From: Megalobrama amblycephala
Taxonomy: Eukaryota; Chordata; Actinopteri; Cypriniformes; Xenocyprididae
DNA length: 64,000 nt
Direction of reading: 5' to 3'
NCBI RefSeq assembly: GCF_018812025.1
Contig: NC_063057.1
Location: 22,448,179-22,512,178, forward strand
The position numbers and the translations under genes were made by a program. Positions 1 to 11,782 of this stretch are shown here, piece by piece. The first letter of the stretch is position 1. Each line of letters begins with the position of its first letter. Under the pieces are notes generated by a model, which was given only the letters and a program-made list of their open reading frames with translations, ran no database searches and had not been told where the DNA came from.

Positions 1-312
1 CAGATTAGATGTTGAAGCCGATAGAATTTTTGTTGCAGGAAGACATATCTTGCATTGCACTGTGACTTTATGTCCTTTTAATGTTTATAAGTAAAACTGT
101 CTTTGAATTTCCCCTAGAGAAATGCATTACGCACTGTTTTCCCATCCATTATTTTTGTGCGATTGCATGTCTGCCCTCTGCAGGTTGCTAACTGAACAGG
201 CTGTGCATGTTTTTTTTTTTAGAGAACCATCAACAATTGCCTCATTGCTTAAAAATCCTCAAACAGCTTACGTTAACATTAAATGAAATAAATGACATTA
301 AAATTAAAAGTC
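1..312. other. No gene seen (left edge)
   Basis: AT-rich sequence ending where the LINE tail begins. I see no coding exon, repeat boundary or RNA gene that I can support. Confidence 0.4.
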
Positions 313-506
313 AAGTCAAGTCAAGTCACCCTTATTTATATAGCGCTTTTTACAATGCAGATTGTGTCAAAGCAGCTTTACATTGATAATTGGTATATAA
401 TTTTCCTTTTAAAGAATAGTGTCAATGCAGGCAGATCAAAAGCACTGTTGAATAAATGTCAAGAATACTATTGAATATCAAATGTCAAGTCAAATTAAAT
501 TAAATT

Positions 507-990
507 AGGGCTGCACGATTAATCGTATTTTATCACGATAACGATATCTGCTTCTCCCGATTGATTTTAAATAATCGTCACGATATTGGCCCGCTCTATG
601 AAAATGAACATAATTTGGAAATATTGGAAGTAATATTAGGAGTTTCGCTGTTTTGTCTTTTGAAGTTCCTAAAGGTTTTACCAGTTTTCATAATGTTGAT
701 CAGCTAAAAATGATTTTTCTTTGCTTTACAAATTTGCCGGGCAATTTGAATCTGGTTTGTCTTATTGCAAACGAATTTTGTTGCTTTAAAATCTAATGTG
801 AATACATATTACAAAGCGCTCACCAAAACCATGTTTTGTATTGATTTACCATCTAACGAAGTTATTAAGTCTTTGTGCCACCTACAGGCCTTTTGGGTGA
901 ATTGTAGGTTGGTAAAGAACTTGCAAAATAGCCATAATTACATTACTCTTTTTGATAGAATAAACGTAATTAATAATCGTGATTATAATT
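507..990. mobile_element. hAT-type non-autonomous element in the LINE 3' UTR
   Basis: It begins with AGGGCTGCACGATTAATCGT, a common terminal motif of fish hAT MITEs, and shows the related ATCGTGATTATAATTTTGAG near 977-996. It separates the LINE 3' UTR from the LINE tail, so it is probably a later insertion. The right boundary is approximate. Confidence 0.5.
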
Positions 991-1315
991 TTGAGGAAAC
1001 TGTGGCACTGGCTGTCGTGTCGATGATGTCTTCACAATGGATGATCTAGTCGACTCGATCTCTGCTGATACTTCAGGGCTGCGTTGTGGTCGTATCAGGG
1101 CGCCGGTCCTCGGTCTCATCTGGATACGGCCCGAATCCGGTTGACTACGGTAAACCTCGGGATAAACAGAAAGACTAATATTAGCGTAGATGCCATTCTT
1201 CTTCTGATGTAACGAGTACATCTGGTGTTATAGGAAGTGTTCCCGGTTCCGGCTGACCTAATTTATGCAGCCTAATAATCCTTTAACGGATTTGAGAATA
1301 TAAATTGATAATGTG

Positions 1316-3001
1316 TTATGTGTATGCCAGGTTAAAGAGATGCGTTTTTAGTCTAGATTTAAACTGACAGAGTGTGTCTGCATCCCGAACAATGCTAGGA
1401 AGATTGTTCCAGAGTTTGGGTGCCAAATAGGAGAAGGATCTACCACCTGCGGTTGATTTTGATATTCTAGGTATTATCAGCTGGCCTGAATTCTGAGATC
1501 GCAATAAACGTGAAGGACTATAATGCATTAAGAGCTCACTTAGGTACTGGGGGGCTAAACCATTTAGTGCTTTGTAAGTAATTAGCAAGATTTTAAAATC
1601 TATACGATGTTTAACAGGAAGCCAATGCAGTGACGACAGAACTGGGCTAATATGGTCATACTTCCTAGTTCTAGTAAGAACTCTAGCTGCTGCATTTTGT
1701 ACGAGCTGTAGTTTATTTATCAAGCGGGAGGAACAACCACCCAGTAGAGCGTTACAGTAATCTAGCCTTGAGGTCATGAACGCATGAACTAACTGTTCTG
1801 CATTCTTCATTGAGAGCATATGTTGTAGTTTAGATATATTTTTAAGATGGAAGAAAGCGGTTTTACAGATGCTAGTAACATGGCCTTCAAATGAAAGATT
1901 GGTATCAAAGACCACAACCAGGTTCCTAGCTGACGACGAAGACTTAACAGAGCAGCCATCAAGTGTTAGACAATATTCTAGGTTATTACGTGAAGAAGTT
2001 TTCAGTCCAAAAATTAGAATCTCTGTTTTTTCTGAATTTAGTAGTAGGAAATTACTGGTCATCCAGTTTTTTATATCAGCTACACATTCTGTTAATTTTG
2101 TGAATTGGTAAGTTTCGTCAGGGCGCGAAGAAATATAGAGCTGAGTATCATCAGCGTAACAATGAAAACTAACACCATGCTTCCTAATGATATCTCCCAA
2201 GGGTAGCATGTACAGAGTGAAAAGCAACGGTCCTAGTACTGAGCCTTGCGGTACTCCATATTTAACTTGTGATTGATATGACATCTCATCGTTTACTACT
2301 ACAAACTGATAACGGTCAGATAAGTATGATTTGAACCATGCCAATGCAATTCCACTAATGCCAACATAGTTTTCAAGTCTATTTAAGAGAATATTGTGAT
2401 CAATAGTGTCAAATGCAGCACTAAGATCCAGTAACACTAATAGAGAGATACAACCACGATCTGATGATAAGAGCAAATCATTAGTAACTCTAATGAGAGC
2501 AGTCTCAGTACTATGGTACGGTCTAAATCCTGACTGGAAATCCTCACAGATATTATTTCTTTCTAAAAAGGAACATAGTTGTGATGAAACTGCCTTTTCT
2601 AGTATTTTTGACAGAAAAGTAAGATTTGAGATTGGCCTATAATTGACTAATTCTTTAGGATCTAGTTGTGGTTTTTTAATAATAGGTTTAATAATAGCCA
2701 GCTTAAAAGTTTTTGGTACGTATCCTAATGACAAAGATGAATTAACAATATTAAGAAGGGGATCTATGACTTCTGGAAGCATCTCTTTCAATAGCTTAGT
2801 TGGTATAGGGTCTAACATACATGTTGTTGATTTTGATGATTTAACAAGTTTAGACAATTCTTCCTCTCCTAAAGCAGTAAATGAAATGAATTTTTCCTCA
2901 GGGACACTACAATGCAAGGTCTGACACGATACTGTAGTAGACGGTTGCATGGTTATAATTTTCTCTCTAATATCATCAATCTTGCAAGTAAAGAAGTTCA
3001 T
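1316..3001 (-). pseudogene. LINE ORF2: reverse transcriptase and C-terminal part (561 codons open)
   Basis: The product would copy LINE RNA into DNA at a nicked target. The RT domain is long and well kept: [40 protein letters not shown] with the first catalytic Asp, [13 protein letters not shown], and the YADD catalytic box in CYADDTQLY. The C-terminal [13 protein letters not shown] and [26 protein letters not shown] segments are typical of CR1/L2/Rex1 ORF2. The first Met is only the first one after a frameshift: the endonuclease frame upstream ends in an overlapping ATGA, and homologous text continues in the other frame about 15-20 bases earlier. The RT is therefore cut off from its endonuclease and the copy is dead. 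Confidence 0.85.
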
Positions 3002-3843
3002 AAAGTCATTACTGCTGTGCTCTTTGGAAACATCATTGAAGCTTTATTTCTTGTTAATTTAGCCACTGTATCAAATAAATACCTAGGGTTGTGTTTATTT
3101 TCTTCTAAGAGTATTGAAAAATAGGCAGATCTAGCAGTTTTTAAGGCCTTTCTGTACTCAATCATTTTCTCTCTCCACGAAATGCGAAATACTTCTAGTT
3201 TTGTTTTCTTCCAGCTACGCTCCATTTTTCTGGCTGCAGTTTTTAGGGCCCGAGTGTGCTCATTGTACCATGGCATTGGATTAAATTCCTTAATCTTTTT
3301 TAAACGCAAAGGAGCAACTGAATCTAATGTGCTGGAAAAGACAGAGGCAATAGTTTCTGTTGCAACATCGAGGTCTTCTAAGCTGTCTGGTATGCTAAGG
3401 CGATGAAACTGATCAGGAAGATTATTTATAAAGCGATCTTTAGTGGTAGAAGTGATGGTTCTACCATATTTATGGCGGGGAGGCAGTTTAGCCGCTTTCA
3501 CCAAATGTAATATACACGAGACTAGATAATGATCTGAGATGTCGTCACTCTGCTGCAGAATTTCAACGGCATCAATATCGATTCCATGTGACAATATTAG
3601 ATCTAAAGTATGATTACGACAATGAGTGGGTCCCGACACGTGTTGTCTAACACCAATAGAGTTTAGAATATCTGTAAATGCCAATCCCAATGAGTCTTTT
3701 TTATTATCTACATGGATATTAAAATCACCAACAACAAGGACTTTATCTGCAGCTAGTACTAACTCTGATAGAAAATCAGCAAATTCTGTAATAAAGTCTG
3801 TATGGTGTCCTGGTGGTAAGTACTTTGGTAAAGTAATTACCAA
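2998..3843 (-). pseudogene. LINE ORF2: endonuclease C-terminal half
   Basis: This is the C-terminal half of an APE-type endonuclease, the enzyme that nicks the target for LINE insertion. Visible motifs are VVGDFNIHVD, GPTHCRNHTLDLIL and the catalytic-site SDDISDHYLVSC near codons 100-112, followed by the linker toward the RT. The N-terminal half, including the first catalytic residues, is absent because the element is 5'-truncated. A one-base shift near 3010-3030 puts this frame out of register with the RT frame. The first few codons belong to the neighbouring repeat, not to the LINE. Confidence 0.8.
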
Positions 3844-3998
3844 AAGTAATTACTTTGGTAATCTAAAATACTTTTTGAATGTAACTGTAATTTGATTACC
3901 ATCTATTTAAAATCTAACTGTAACAAAATACAGTTACTCAAATTTTGTATTTTAAATACGTAACGTCGTTACATGTATTTCGTTACTCCCCAGCCCTG
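3826..3998. mobile_element. End of a GTAACG-rich DNA transposon (MITE-like)
   Basis: The segment ends in CGTTACTCCCCAGCCCTG. Its interior is rich in GTAACT/GTAATTAC and matches the widespread fish non-autonomous element whose end reads CAGGGCTGGGGAGTAACG. Only one end is seen; the LINE truncation point adjoins it. The superfamily is uncertain (probably hAT). Confidence 0.5.
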
Positions 3999-4386
3999 AT
4001 TATTTGTCATCACTAGGGCCAAGGTCTGTGTCAAGTTTGTTGCTTGTAGCATTAAAGCTCTAGAAAGAGTAGCAGTAGGAAAATTTAGTCTCAGAAGAAA
4101 AAAAATAAGATGTTTAAGTAGAATATCAATATGTTGGCTTTCCCAAGCCGAATTTCGAACTTTGATGTTGGCTTGAGAAAGCCTTGATGGGCACTGCCAC
4201 AAATGAAAAAATAAATAAATAAATTCTTGTATTTCTATTTTTGATTTTCTGATTAGTCAAATATATTGGCTTACCAATATAACCTTAATTAACCTACCAA
4301 TAAATAATAACTGTAATTTATGATGTAATTTATACTATTTCAATGTTTATTTAAATATTTTGTCATAATAATTACAAATAATAAAT
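3999..4386. other. AT-rich spacer, no gene
   Basis: No coding exon is supported. A short AAAGCCAACATAT-type repeat lies near 4130-4190 on the minus strand; the rest is A/T-rich. Confidence 0.35.
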
Positions 4387-5844
4387 ATAGCTGCAAGCAG
4401 CAATTACGGGGCCAAGCACAAAAACGGCACAAGAAGCCAGCCAACAGGGATGGGAGCATCAGACCAACAGCAGCAGTGAGCAATTAAAGACCTATTAAGA
4501 TCATTTTATGCAAATTAATGTGGTATGGTCAGAGTAAGGTGACAATGACACTTGCAAAGTTTGGTGTCAGTATGTCAAAGCATTGCAGAGATACAGCTTC
4601 AAGAGTCATTTTTGCATCATGCCTCATATTTGTTGCTCCGGTGTACGAAAACGGTTTGACATATTGACTTGAAATCCATAACTTTTTGTCTGCATGGTCT
4701 GAAAATGATACGGTTCGATTTTGGTGAAAATCGGAGCAACGGTCTAGGAGGAGTTCGAAAAAGTAGGTTTTTAAAAAAAAACAATATGGCGGACAGGAAG
4801 TTCAGCTGACTATGGCAAATTTGATATCTATGTTCTCAGCATGACCCAAGGAATCTACTGAGACCAGTTTCATTACAATCGGTAAATATAGTCAAAAGTT
4901 ATTAGCATTTTTGTAAATTTTGTTATAACTTTTGACCACAAGGTGGCGCAGTGCTGAAACTTCTCAGGCTCCTTCAGGGCATTGTCTTGATGACCCATAC
5001 CGAGTTTCGTAACGATATGCTAATGCGTTCGTAAAATACAGCATTTTAGCACAAAATTCAAAATGGCCAAAATTCAGAATGGCCAAACCAAAATTTGATA
5101 TCATTTGACTCAGCATGATGCCCCGAATCCAACGAGACCACATTCATGATTTTTGGACAAACCTATCAGAAGTTATAAGCAAAAATATCAATTTTTAATA
5201 TCTCCGGACCAGTAGGTGGCGCTGTGCCGAAACACTGCAAGATGCCTCAGGTCATGCTTGTTATAACATGTCGGAAGTTTGGTCTGAATATGATAAAGCG
5301 TTGCGGAGATACAGCCTCACTTCTATTTTCGCAAGCACTACGTACAATTCGTTTGTGTGTTTTTCGAAATTGGTTTGAGGAATCAACTTGAATTCCATAA
5401 CTTTTTGTCGGCATGGTCTGAAGATGATCTGGTTCAATTTTCATGAAAATCGGAGTAACGGCCTAGGAGGACTTCGAAAAAGTAGGTTTTACTGAAAATT
5501 CAAAATGGTGGAAAAATTTTGTCACACATAAACATAAGTGCAAATTTGGACAGCTGGTGGCGCTAGAGGGATTGAGTTAGAGACTACAAATTTGCTATGG
5601 ACAAAGGTCAGACTGTCCTCTAACTGTGTGCCAAATTTCACAACTTTCCCGCAAGCGGTTCTATGGGCTGCCATAGACTTCAAGAGCGGAAGAAGAAGAA
5701 GAAGAAGAAGAAGAAGAATCGAAAATAAAAAGAACGCCAACAGATACAATAGGTGCCTAAGCACCTTCGGTGCTTGGCCCCTAATAAAAAGAAATCTAAC
5801 GATTACAATAGGTGCCTAAGCACCTTCGGTGCTTGGCCCCTAAT
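4387..5844 (+). repeat. GGGGCCAAGCAC-bounded repeat, copy 1
   Basis: This non-coding element of about 1.46 kb runs from TATAGCTGCAAGCAGC to the CCCCTAATAA at 5844. Near its two ends lie GGGGCCAAGCAC and GTGCTTGGCCCC, which are inverted repeats of each other, suggesting a TIR DNA element. Text such as CATAACTTTTTG(T)C, GGCATGGTCTGAA and CCTAGGAGGA occurs twice inside it (about 4675-4765 and 5395-5485), so the interior is duplicated. The last 45-50 bp, with the hairpin AAGCACCTTCGGTGCTT, are repeated twice (5745-5785 and 5800-5844). A GAA microsatellite lies at about 5690-5718. Confidence 0.7.
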
Positions 5845-5900
5845 AATAAAATCCCAACATGGAAAATAATGCATAACATCATGTTTGTTGTGTGTTTCAG

Positions 5901-6449
5901 TGAGTGATCTGAGGATTGTTCTTCTGGGTAGGAGTGTGTCAGAGAACAGCCGAGTGGGAAACTTCATCTTAGGAAGAGAAGCGTTTGACAGTGGATCAGA
6001 GCCGTACACTGAGAGAATCAGAGGAAAACACATGACCGTCATCAACATGCCTCTGCTGCTCCAGTCAAATCTCATGACACAGGGAGTGAAGGAGTGTGTG
6101 TCTCTGTCTGCTCCAGGACCTCATGTGATCGTTCTGGTCCTCAAACCTGATGAGTGTTCAAGAGAAGAGAAAGTGTGTGTGGAGATGGTGCTTAACTGTT
6201 TCTCTGACAGTGTGTTTGAACACACCCTGGTGCTCACGACTCAAGAGCCAGACCGTGCTGAGCCGACTGAAGTCAGTGACGTCATGAAGGAAATCATTCA
6301 CAAGTGTTTGAACAGACACTACAGACTGGGGAGAAACAGCACCTCTGCTGACCTTAGAGCCACATTTGAGGACATTGTTCAAGGGAACGATGGACGTTAC
6401 TTGACTTGTAACAGATATGATGATTTTGCTACAAAAGCCACAGAAGGGG
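5901..6449 (+). CDS. GIMAP/AIG1-type GTPase domain exon (partial gene)
   Basis: One 549-bp exon runs from TTTCAG (acceptor, ends 5900) to a GTGAGT donor at 6450, phase 1 at both ends. It encodes one AIG1 domain, the fold of GTPases of immunity-associated proteins, which control lymphocyte survival and membrane-associated defence in vertebrates. Visible are the N-terminal LRIVLLG strand, the ENSRVGNFILGREAF segment, the PGPHVIVLVLK strand and a C-terminal helical part. The P-loop is not canonical: where GxxGxGKS is expected the sequence reads GRSVSENSRVGN, lacking the GKS, and no DTPG box is seen (VINMPLLL occupies that place). This resembles the degenerate second AIG1 domain of some fish GIMAP8-like proteins and probably does not hydrolyse GTP. 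Flanking exons are not visible upstream because a repeat ends at 5844. Joining to the exon at 13761 is phase-compatible. Confidence 0.75.
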
Positions 6450-7454
6450 GTGAGTGAACAACATGTTTGAGTAAATGTGATCTTTATTTGTAAATAAACA
6501 TTTTATGCTGCAATCACATCATGTTGCATCAAGTTATCAGCATACTGGTTTGCATGTAAACACATGTCTATATTAAACTAGATTAATGAAAGCCAGGGGT
6601 CTGTTCTTCATACCTTGCTTAATAGATCTGAGGTGATCTGACAGATGCCAGACTGATCGCTGGCCAATTCGGTTCTTCAAACGAATTTGCAGATTTGATT
6701 AAAATATCTGGATTAATTTGTCTGAGATTACTGTGTTCTTGTGTTCACTGGAACAGGCAGATATATTGAAACTCGAAACCATGATCAACAATGCAGCAAC
6801 TGGGCGGCAGCAAAATAGCAACATAATGCCGTCATATTAAAAAAGAACATGATGAAAACTTGAATTTCTGGACCATTATAAGGAAACAGCCAAGCTACAA
6901 ATGTCATAAATGTTATAATAGATATAAATGTTATAATGAAATATACTATTTGTTGCGTGATTCCCAATTATTTCCCTTATTTCCTGATTTCTATTATTTG
7001 TACAGGCTTTACATTTTTATTTCAATTTTGTAATTAGAAATTCATTTATTCCGAATTAATAGCGCCCCATACCGTATAACAGTGAGAACACAGAAAGTCA
7101 GAAATTTCTGCAAATGGTGGGGAAAGAGTTTAAATAAAGTGTAACCATAAATGCTAATCATATTAGAATGATTTCTAAAGGATCATGTGACACTGAAGAC
7201 TGGAGTAATGATGCTGAAAATTCAGCTTTGATCAGTAATGTTACACTTTACTATATATTCACATAGAAAACAGCTGTTTTACACTGTAATAATATTTCAC
7301 AATTTGTACTGTATTTTTGAAATGCAGCATTGGTGAGCAGAAGAGACTCTTTCAAATAATATAGGGGCTTTCACTCCACATAGTTATAGGAACTTGGTAA
7401 TAGGAACTAGCCACCAGGGTGCCTCTAGAACTATTTCCCCCTAATTTTGTCATA
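6450..7454. other. Intronic/intergenic DNA with a dispersed repeat
   Basis: No exon is supported. About 6595-6740 carries GGGGTCTGTTCTTCATACCT, a common fish interspersed repeat start. The remainder is AT-rich. If the GIMAP exon and the large GTPase exon are one gene, this is part of its intron. Confidence 0.4.
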
Positions 7455-7483
7455 GATGAAATCTAAAGGGAACTCACACCGCG

Positions 7484-7595
7484 TCCTAGAACGCTACTGG
7501 GGAACGCCCTCACGTGACCAGTGTCTGAAACAATCTGTATATTGTCGACAATCCTATTGGCCGGTGACAGCCTATTATGTAATGCAGGTGTAACC
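7484..7595 (+). repeat. DIRS left inverted terminal repeat
   Basis: The 112 bp from TCCTAGAACGCTACTGGGGA to GGTGTAACC match the reverse complement of 12796-12907, also 112 bp, with roughly a dozen mismatches by eye. Weaker matching continues outward for about 15 bp more. Confidence 0.85.
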
Positions 7596-7650
7596 GTCTT
7601 CAGGGACTGTTTGTTTGTAGCGATCTGTTCAAGGTAAGACATTCTCTACT

Positions 7651-8471
7651 ATGGCTGAGAAACATTTCAAGTGGTGTGCTGATCCGTGTCCTAGATATTT
7701 GACACCGGAGGACACACATGACTTGTGCGTTCATTGTCTGGGCGAAGAGCATGGACGCTCTGTTCTCGAGGGAGCAGTTTGCGTGCATTGTGAGCGTATT
7801 CTTATGAGGACGCTCCGCTCTTGTCTGTCCATTTTCATGGGGGAAGAAGGACAGACACCTGTGCCTGGCAGCTCAAACCCCTCTCGTGCTGACGCAGAGA
7901 GGCAGCTTAAGTCGTGGGGTTCTCAGGTGGAACTCGCCGAACGATTCGGTGATTCCGTGGTTCGCGGGAGTGATCTGCTCGAGGAAGATGCTATTTCTCA
8001 TGCATCCTCTGGTTCAGCAGATAGTGCTCTTTTGGCTCCGAGCCAAGATGAAGAGCAGTCGATGGCCGAGGTTGGCAGTGAAAGTGTGAGATCTGAGCCG
8101 ACTCGGCCATCCTGCCCTGCGTATGAGGAGCTTCTCAACGTGATGGGGCGCGCGTCTGATAGAGAGAAACGGTTTGTGGTAGATTAAACGAATATTTTCT
8201 TTCTGGCCACTGTCGTGCAGCCCCTGTGAGCTTTCCTTTCCTTCCCGTTATCCATTCTGAGATCGAGAAAGCATGGAAGAACCCATATTCAGCCCGCATT
8301 CATCGGCATGGGCATGCGATTTATGCCAATGTTGAAGGATTGCGTGAGCATGGATATGTGGTGATGCCTCCCATTGACGAGACATTTGCAAACTATCTCG
8401 TCAGTGTGGGGCATCATCTCTTAAAGCTCCGGCTCTGCCTAACAGACCGCTTAAAACGACTTCGCGTCTGA
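7651..8471 (+). pseudogene. DIRS gag-like ORF1, N-terminal part (frameshifted)
   Basis: The first frame (7651-8187, 178 codons) starts MAEKHFKWCADPCPRYL and holds a Cys/His-rich head (CxxC pairs in HDLCVHCLGEEH and GAVCVHCERI), followed by an acidic Ser-rich stretch. This is the N-terminus I associate with fish DIRS-type ORF1, the nucleocapsid-like protein of the element. Near 8175-8185 the frame slips, and homologous text continues as LPVIHSEIEKAWKNPYSARI up to AYAPA at about 8494. There a 2.38-kb insertion interrupts it; the frame resumes exactly at 10884 after removal of the insertion and one target repeat. The assignment is from family memory; the break points are seen directly. Confidence 0.7.
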
Positions 8472-8495
8472 ACGGCAGGGCATACGCGCCGGCGG

Positions 8496-10879
8496 TGTAG
8501 GGCATCGGTCGACAGAACGTACCAATGACTTCATCAACATGACCAAACAAAGCTTCATTTGAGAGATTCATTAGCTGACCCCCAAAATCCCCAGGGGGCA
8601 CTGGATAGCTCCTAATTCCAGCTAGTCAGCATTAAGAGAAGTGGTAACTGACATAAGAACAGAAAATATCTGTTCTGAGGCCTTCCTGATCACATTAAAT
8701 CTACCAATTCTCTTACAAAATCTCTTGTATTATCAACGGACCAGGATAAGACCAATCAACGGATTTAAGACCAATGGGTTTAAGACCAATACCCCTTTTG
8801 TATCAAACAAATGGAACAGGAAACATTAATTAATGGACCTAAAACACAACGGATCCACACAGACATCCCCCAATTAGGAACCCCTGTTGACCCAGTCACT
8901 CGTGACTCCGGTCACTGTTTAAACTCTGCTTACAGACTCAATCTTGAATCTCAAAAGGACAACTGTCGATCATTGAAAGTATTAACTATATCCAGAATAA
9001 CCCATGCTATGATGTGATTACTAACATACTGTCACAGAAATGCCAGGCTCCCTCCAATCACAGCGCACTCCCTCGCCGGAATACTAACCACCGTCACCTG
9101 CACCTCATCAGCACACTCATTACGAGCACTACTTAAGACACACTCACACACAGTCACATTGTCCGGTCTCGTTTGCATCTAAGAACTTACCTGAATGCTT
9201 ACCTCAAGGACTCCTCTTGCTACTTACCTGTACTCCATGTACCCAAGCTCTACTCCTCGTCTTCGATCTGGTGTGAAGTGTTGTCTGAAGTCATCTACTC
9301 CATTCAGAAAGTATCATTCTCCATTGTCACTCTGCAATCACAAAAGGACTGTGTCATTCTCCATATCATTCATCAGTCACAAACTTGCAACTGTTTACTC
9401 ACCTGTTGTCCTCCTGATACTCTGCTTGTGTTCAATAAACATCCTGTTATCCTATCTTCTGTCTCTCGACTGGTACTATTGTAACACATGTTGGATTCGA
9501 TGCATTATATGCTTGTATTCCTGTATGAATTTTCTTTCTCTTGTAATCATTGTTTTAATTAGGTCAGTCTAGTAATATGTGTGTAAGAAGTGTGTCATGT
9601 TTGAGTTCTGCATACAGGATTTATAATTCTCTTTAATTATGTGTGCATAAAACATTGAAATTCGGTATCAGGAAGACATTAGGAAACTTTATAAAGTCAC
9701 CAACATCACAGGATTATGTTCCGCGGATATCACGCGATGTGATCAATAGACAATAGACGGGGCGTGCCTAAGCTCCGTAGCAACGTCTCATTGGAGGATC
9801 GCATCTGAGGACGGAGCGAACTTTCTCCTTTAAAATGATGCTGTCCAAACAAGCTGGTCGTTGAAGCACAGTAGTTGAAGAACCGCTACTTTGACCATGG
9901 CTGAAAAGTTGTTTGGGTTATGCTGAAAAGAAGAAGTTGAAGATACTTTGACCGTGGCTGAACTTTACACCTAAAGCGCCACAGCTGCTTTGTCCCATGG
10001 CTGATTTTTCCATCTAACAGTCGCTGACTATCTTCATCCATGAGCCACACAGCTGATACTTCTCACCCAACAGCCGTCGAAATCCAGAACTCCGAAACAC
10101 TCCGTGAACTATCTGACCAAAGTCTCCCAAGAAGAGAGCCGCTCAAGCCAGACGCTCAGAACAGCGCGTTTCACCAGCCGGCAACTTCCTTCAAAGCTTC
10201 CACGCTACCCAACGCCGGGCTTCCCTGAGAAGACGTCACCGCAAAACAGCCAATCCGAGTTGGGATTCCGCTCAACAAGAGCCACAAAACACCCACCTAC
10301 CTCAGCTGTCAGAGTGAACGCAGGTACAAGCAACACTTCTCTCTCTCTCTCTTGTTGGAAACTGGTGAAACTCCTTTAAACCGAAAGAATCAAGCCAAAG
10401 CTCTGCTTTTGTGATTTTCCTCAGGTTACGATTTCAGTTAGTACTGAACTTGGGACTTTTCATAGCTCATATCAACTCCACGAATGTGTGTGCATGTATG
10501 TATGTGTGTGTGTGTGTGTTTAGCCTTAGTTTCTTGTAATCATTAGAAGTAGTCAATAAAGCTTGTTTTGATTTTCACATATATGAGTGTCTTGTGCTGT
10601 GTATCAAATTACTGCCTTAAACTTAAAGATCAAGTTACCTCTTGCTTATAATAATCATAATAAAATATTGTTACTGTTGGCCACAGGAAAATATTTTATC
10701 CAGAATTGGTAAAATACTTTAACCTCAAATTTTCGCTGGACGAATAATTGATGAAGTGTTAAATATTAATTCTGAATCATTTACAGTGAATCAATTACAG
10801 TTGATTTGATTCTTATTCCCTGTAACTTAATTACCCCTCTTTATAATTAATTGAGCTAATAAATATGCAAAGTCCTACA
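8496..10879. mobile_element. TG...CA LTR-type insertion inside DIRS gag
   Basis: This 2,384-bp insertion starts TGTAGG and ends CCTACA and is flanked by a 4-bp duplication GCGG (8492-8495 and 10880-10883). Removing it with one GCGG restores the DIRS gag frame (AYAPA joined to GQVGASLHTM). TG...CA ends with a 4-bp duplication fit a solo LTR or short LTR element. It holds no recognisable pol. AATAAA-type sites occur near 10556 and 9436 (the latter inside the nested LTR), and a (GT)n run at about 10500-10520. A second solo LTR (9030-9486) is nested within it. Confidence 0.7.
9030..9486 (+). mobile_element. Solo gypsy-like LTR nested in the TG...CA insertion
   Basis: It begins TGTCACAGAAATGCCAGG and ends near ATTGTAACA, about 457 bp. 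The body has the features of many fish Ty3/gypsy LTRs: CACCTGCACCTCATCAGCAC, GTCCGGTCTCGTTTGCATCT, and TTCAATAAACATCC as a poly(A) signal near 9430. The flanking bases CATAC/CATGT are only a partial duplication, so the exact ends are uncertain. Confidence 0.6.
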
Positions 10880-11447
10880 GCGGGTCAGGTTGGTGCTTCA
10901 CTGCATACCATGACAGTGCTTCAAGCTTACCAGGCTGACCTGCTGAAAGATTTAGACCAGGGTCAGGGTCTTTCACCTAAAGTGGTAGCTGAGTTGTGCC
11001 GCACTACAGATCTGGCTCTTCGTGCCACTAAGCAGAGTGCTGCCGCGATCCGTAGATCGATGGCGGCAATGGTGGCAACAGAGAGACACCTGTGGGTGAA
11101 CCTGGCGGATATCGAGGAGAGAGAAGGGTTTTCTCCTTTATGCCCCGGTCTTGCCCTCTGAACTTTTTGGCACTACCATCGAGGCGGTGGTGGGAAAGTT
11201 CAAAGAGGCGAGGGCGCTCTCAGCAGTATTTGAATCATGTATACCGCGCCGGTCTGAATCTACGCCCAGACAGCTGGGGGGACCTGGCCCGTCCTGGTCT
11301 GAGGACCATAGACAGGGCCAGAAATCTAGCGTCGCCGCTCGGGCCCCTCCACAGAGGAGGAGTAGGTCGCAGAGAAGGAGAGAAGCTAGGAAGATGAAGC
11401 AGGATCTGAGAGAAGTTATACAGCGCAGGCGTTCTGAACGCCAGTGA
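10880..11447 (+). pseudogene. DIRS gag-like ORF1, C-terminal part
   Basis: The text resumes GQVGASLHTMTVLQAYQADL and continues through an alpha-helical part (LRATKQSAAAIRRSMAAMVA, TERHLWVNLADI), then shifts frame near 11120-11150 into LPSELFGTTIEAVVGKFKEA and an Arg-rich tail (RRSRSQRRREARKMKQ) that stops at 11447. The basic tail is expected for a nucleic-acid-binding gag. After the stop there is no RT or recombinase, only non-coding 3' sequence. Confidence 0.7.
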
Positions 11448-11737
11448 GTATTTCTTTCTTTCTGAGGGTTTGCACTCCACCCTCTCCTCTTCTTCAGTCC
11501 CTCTGTACCCTTTGTCCACACAGGCGCTTTTACATCGGTCCTGAGGCTGGGCCGATGATGAGTATGTTCCCTGAGCTGGAACTTTTCTGACGGTCCGGAC
11601 CAGGTTCGAAGAGAAGTGCAGCCTTTTAGACTGCATGAGTATGGCAGGCCACTTTTTTTGTAGGTCGCTTCTAATTATTTGAGCCGTTGCTTTTGCATTG
11701 TCCTCAAAGCTCCCTGCTTAAGGCTTTTTGGGGGACA

Positions 11738-11782
<45 letters not shown>

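Larger units (their letters stand above)
313..3825 (-). mobile_element. CR1/L2-type LINE, 5'-truncated, with 3' tail
   Basis: This is a non-LTR retrotransposon read on the minus strand. From right to left it contains the C-terminal part of the endonuclease, the reverse transcriptase, a 3' UTR (about 1000-1315) and a 3' tail near 313-500. The tail holds the AAAGCGCTATATAAATAAG-like motif followed by repeated GACTT pentamers, typical of fish L2-like LINE tails as I remember them. The 5' end stops abruptly near 3825, where a different element begins, so the copy is 5'-truncated. A hAT-like end at 507-990 lies inside the 3' UTR. The clade name is from family knowledge; truncation and order are seen directly. 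Confidence 0.8.

Noticed and set aside
970..1221. 83-codon minus-strand ORF
   Set aside because: It is the LINE 3' UTR, recognisable by its order after ORF2 and before the tail.
5522..5819. Leu-rich and Arg-rich open frames
   Set aside because: Both strands of a GAA/TTC microsatellite inside a non-coding repeat; the same happens at 32005-32295.
9173..9572. Overlapping 103- and 125-codon plus-strand frames
   Set aside because: They lie within and just past a solo LTR and have no domain content.
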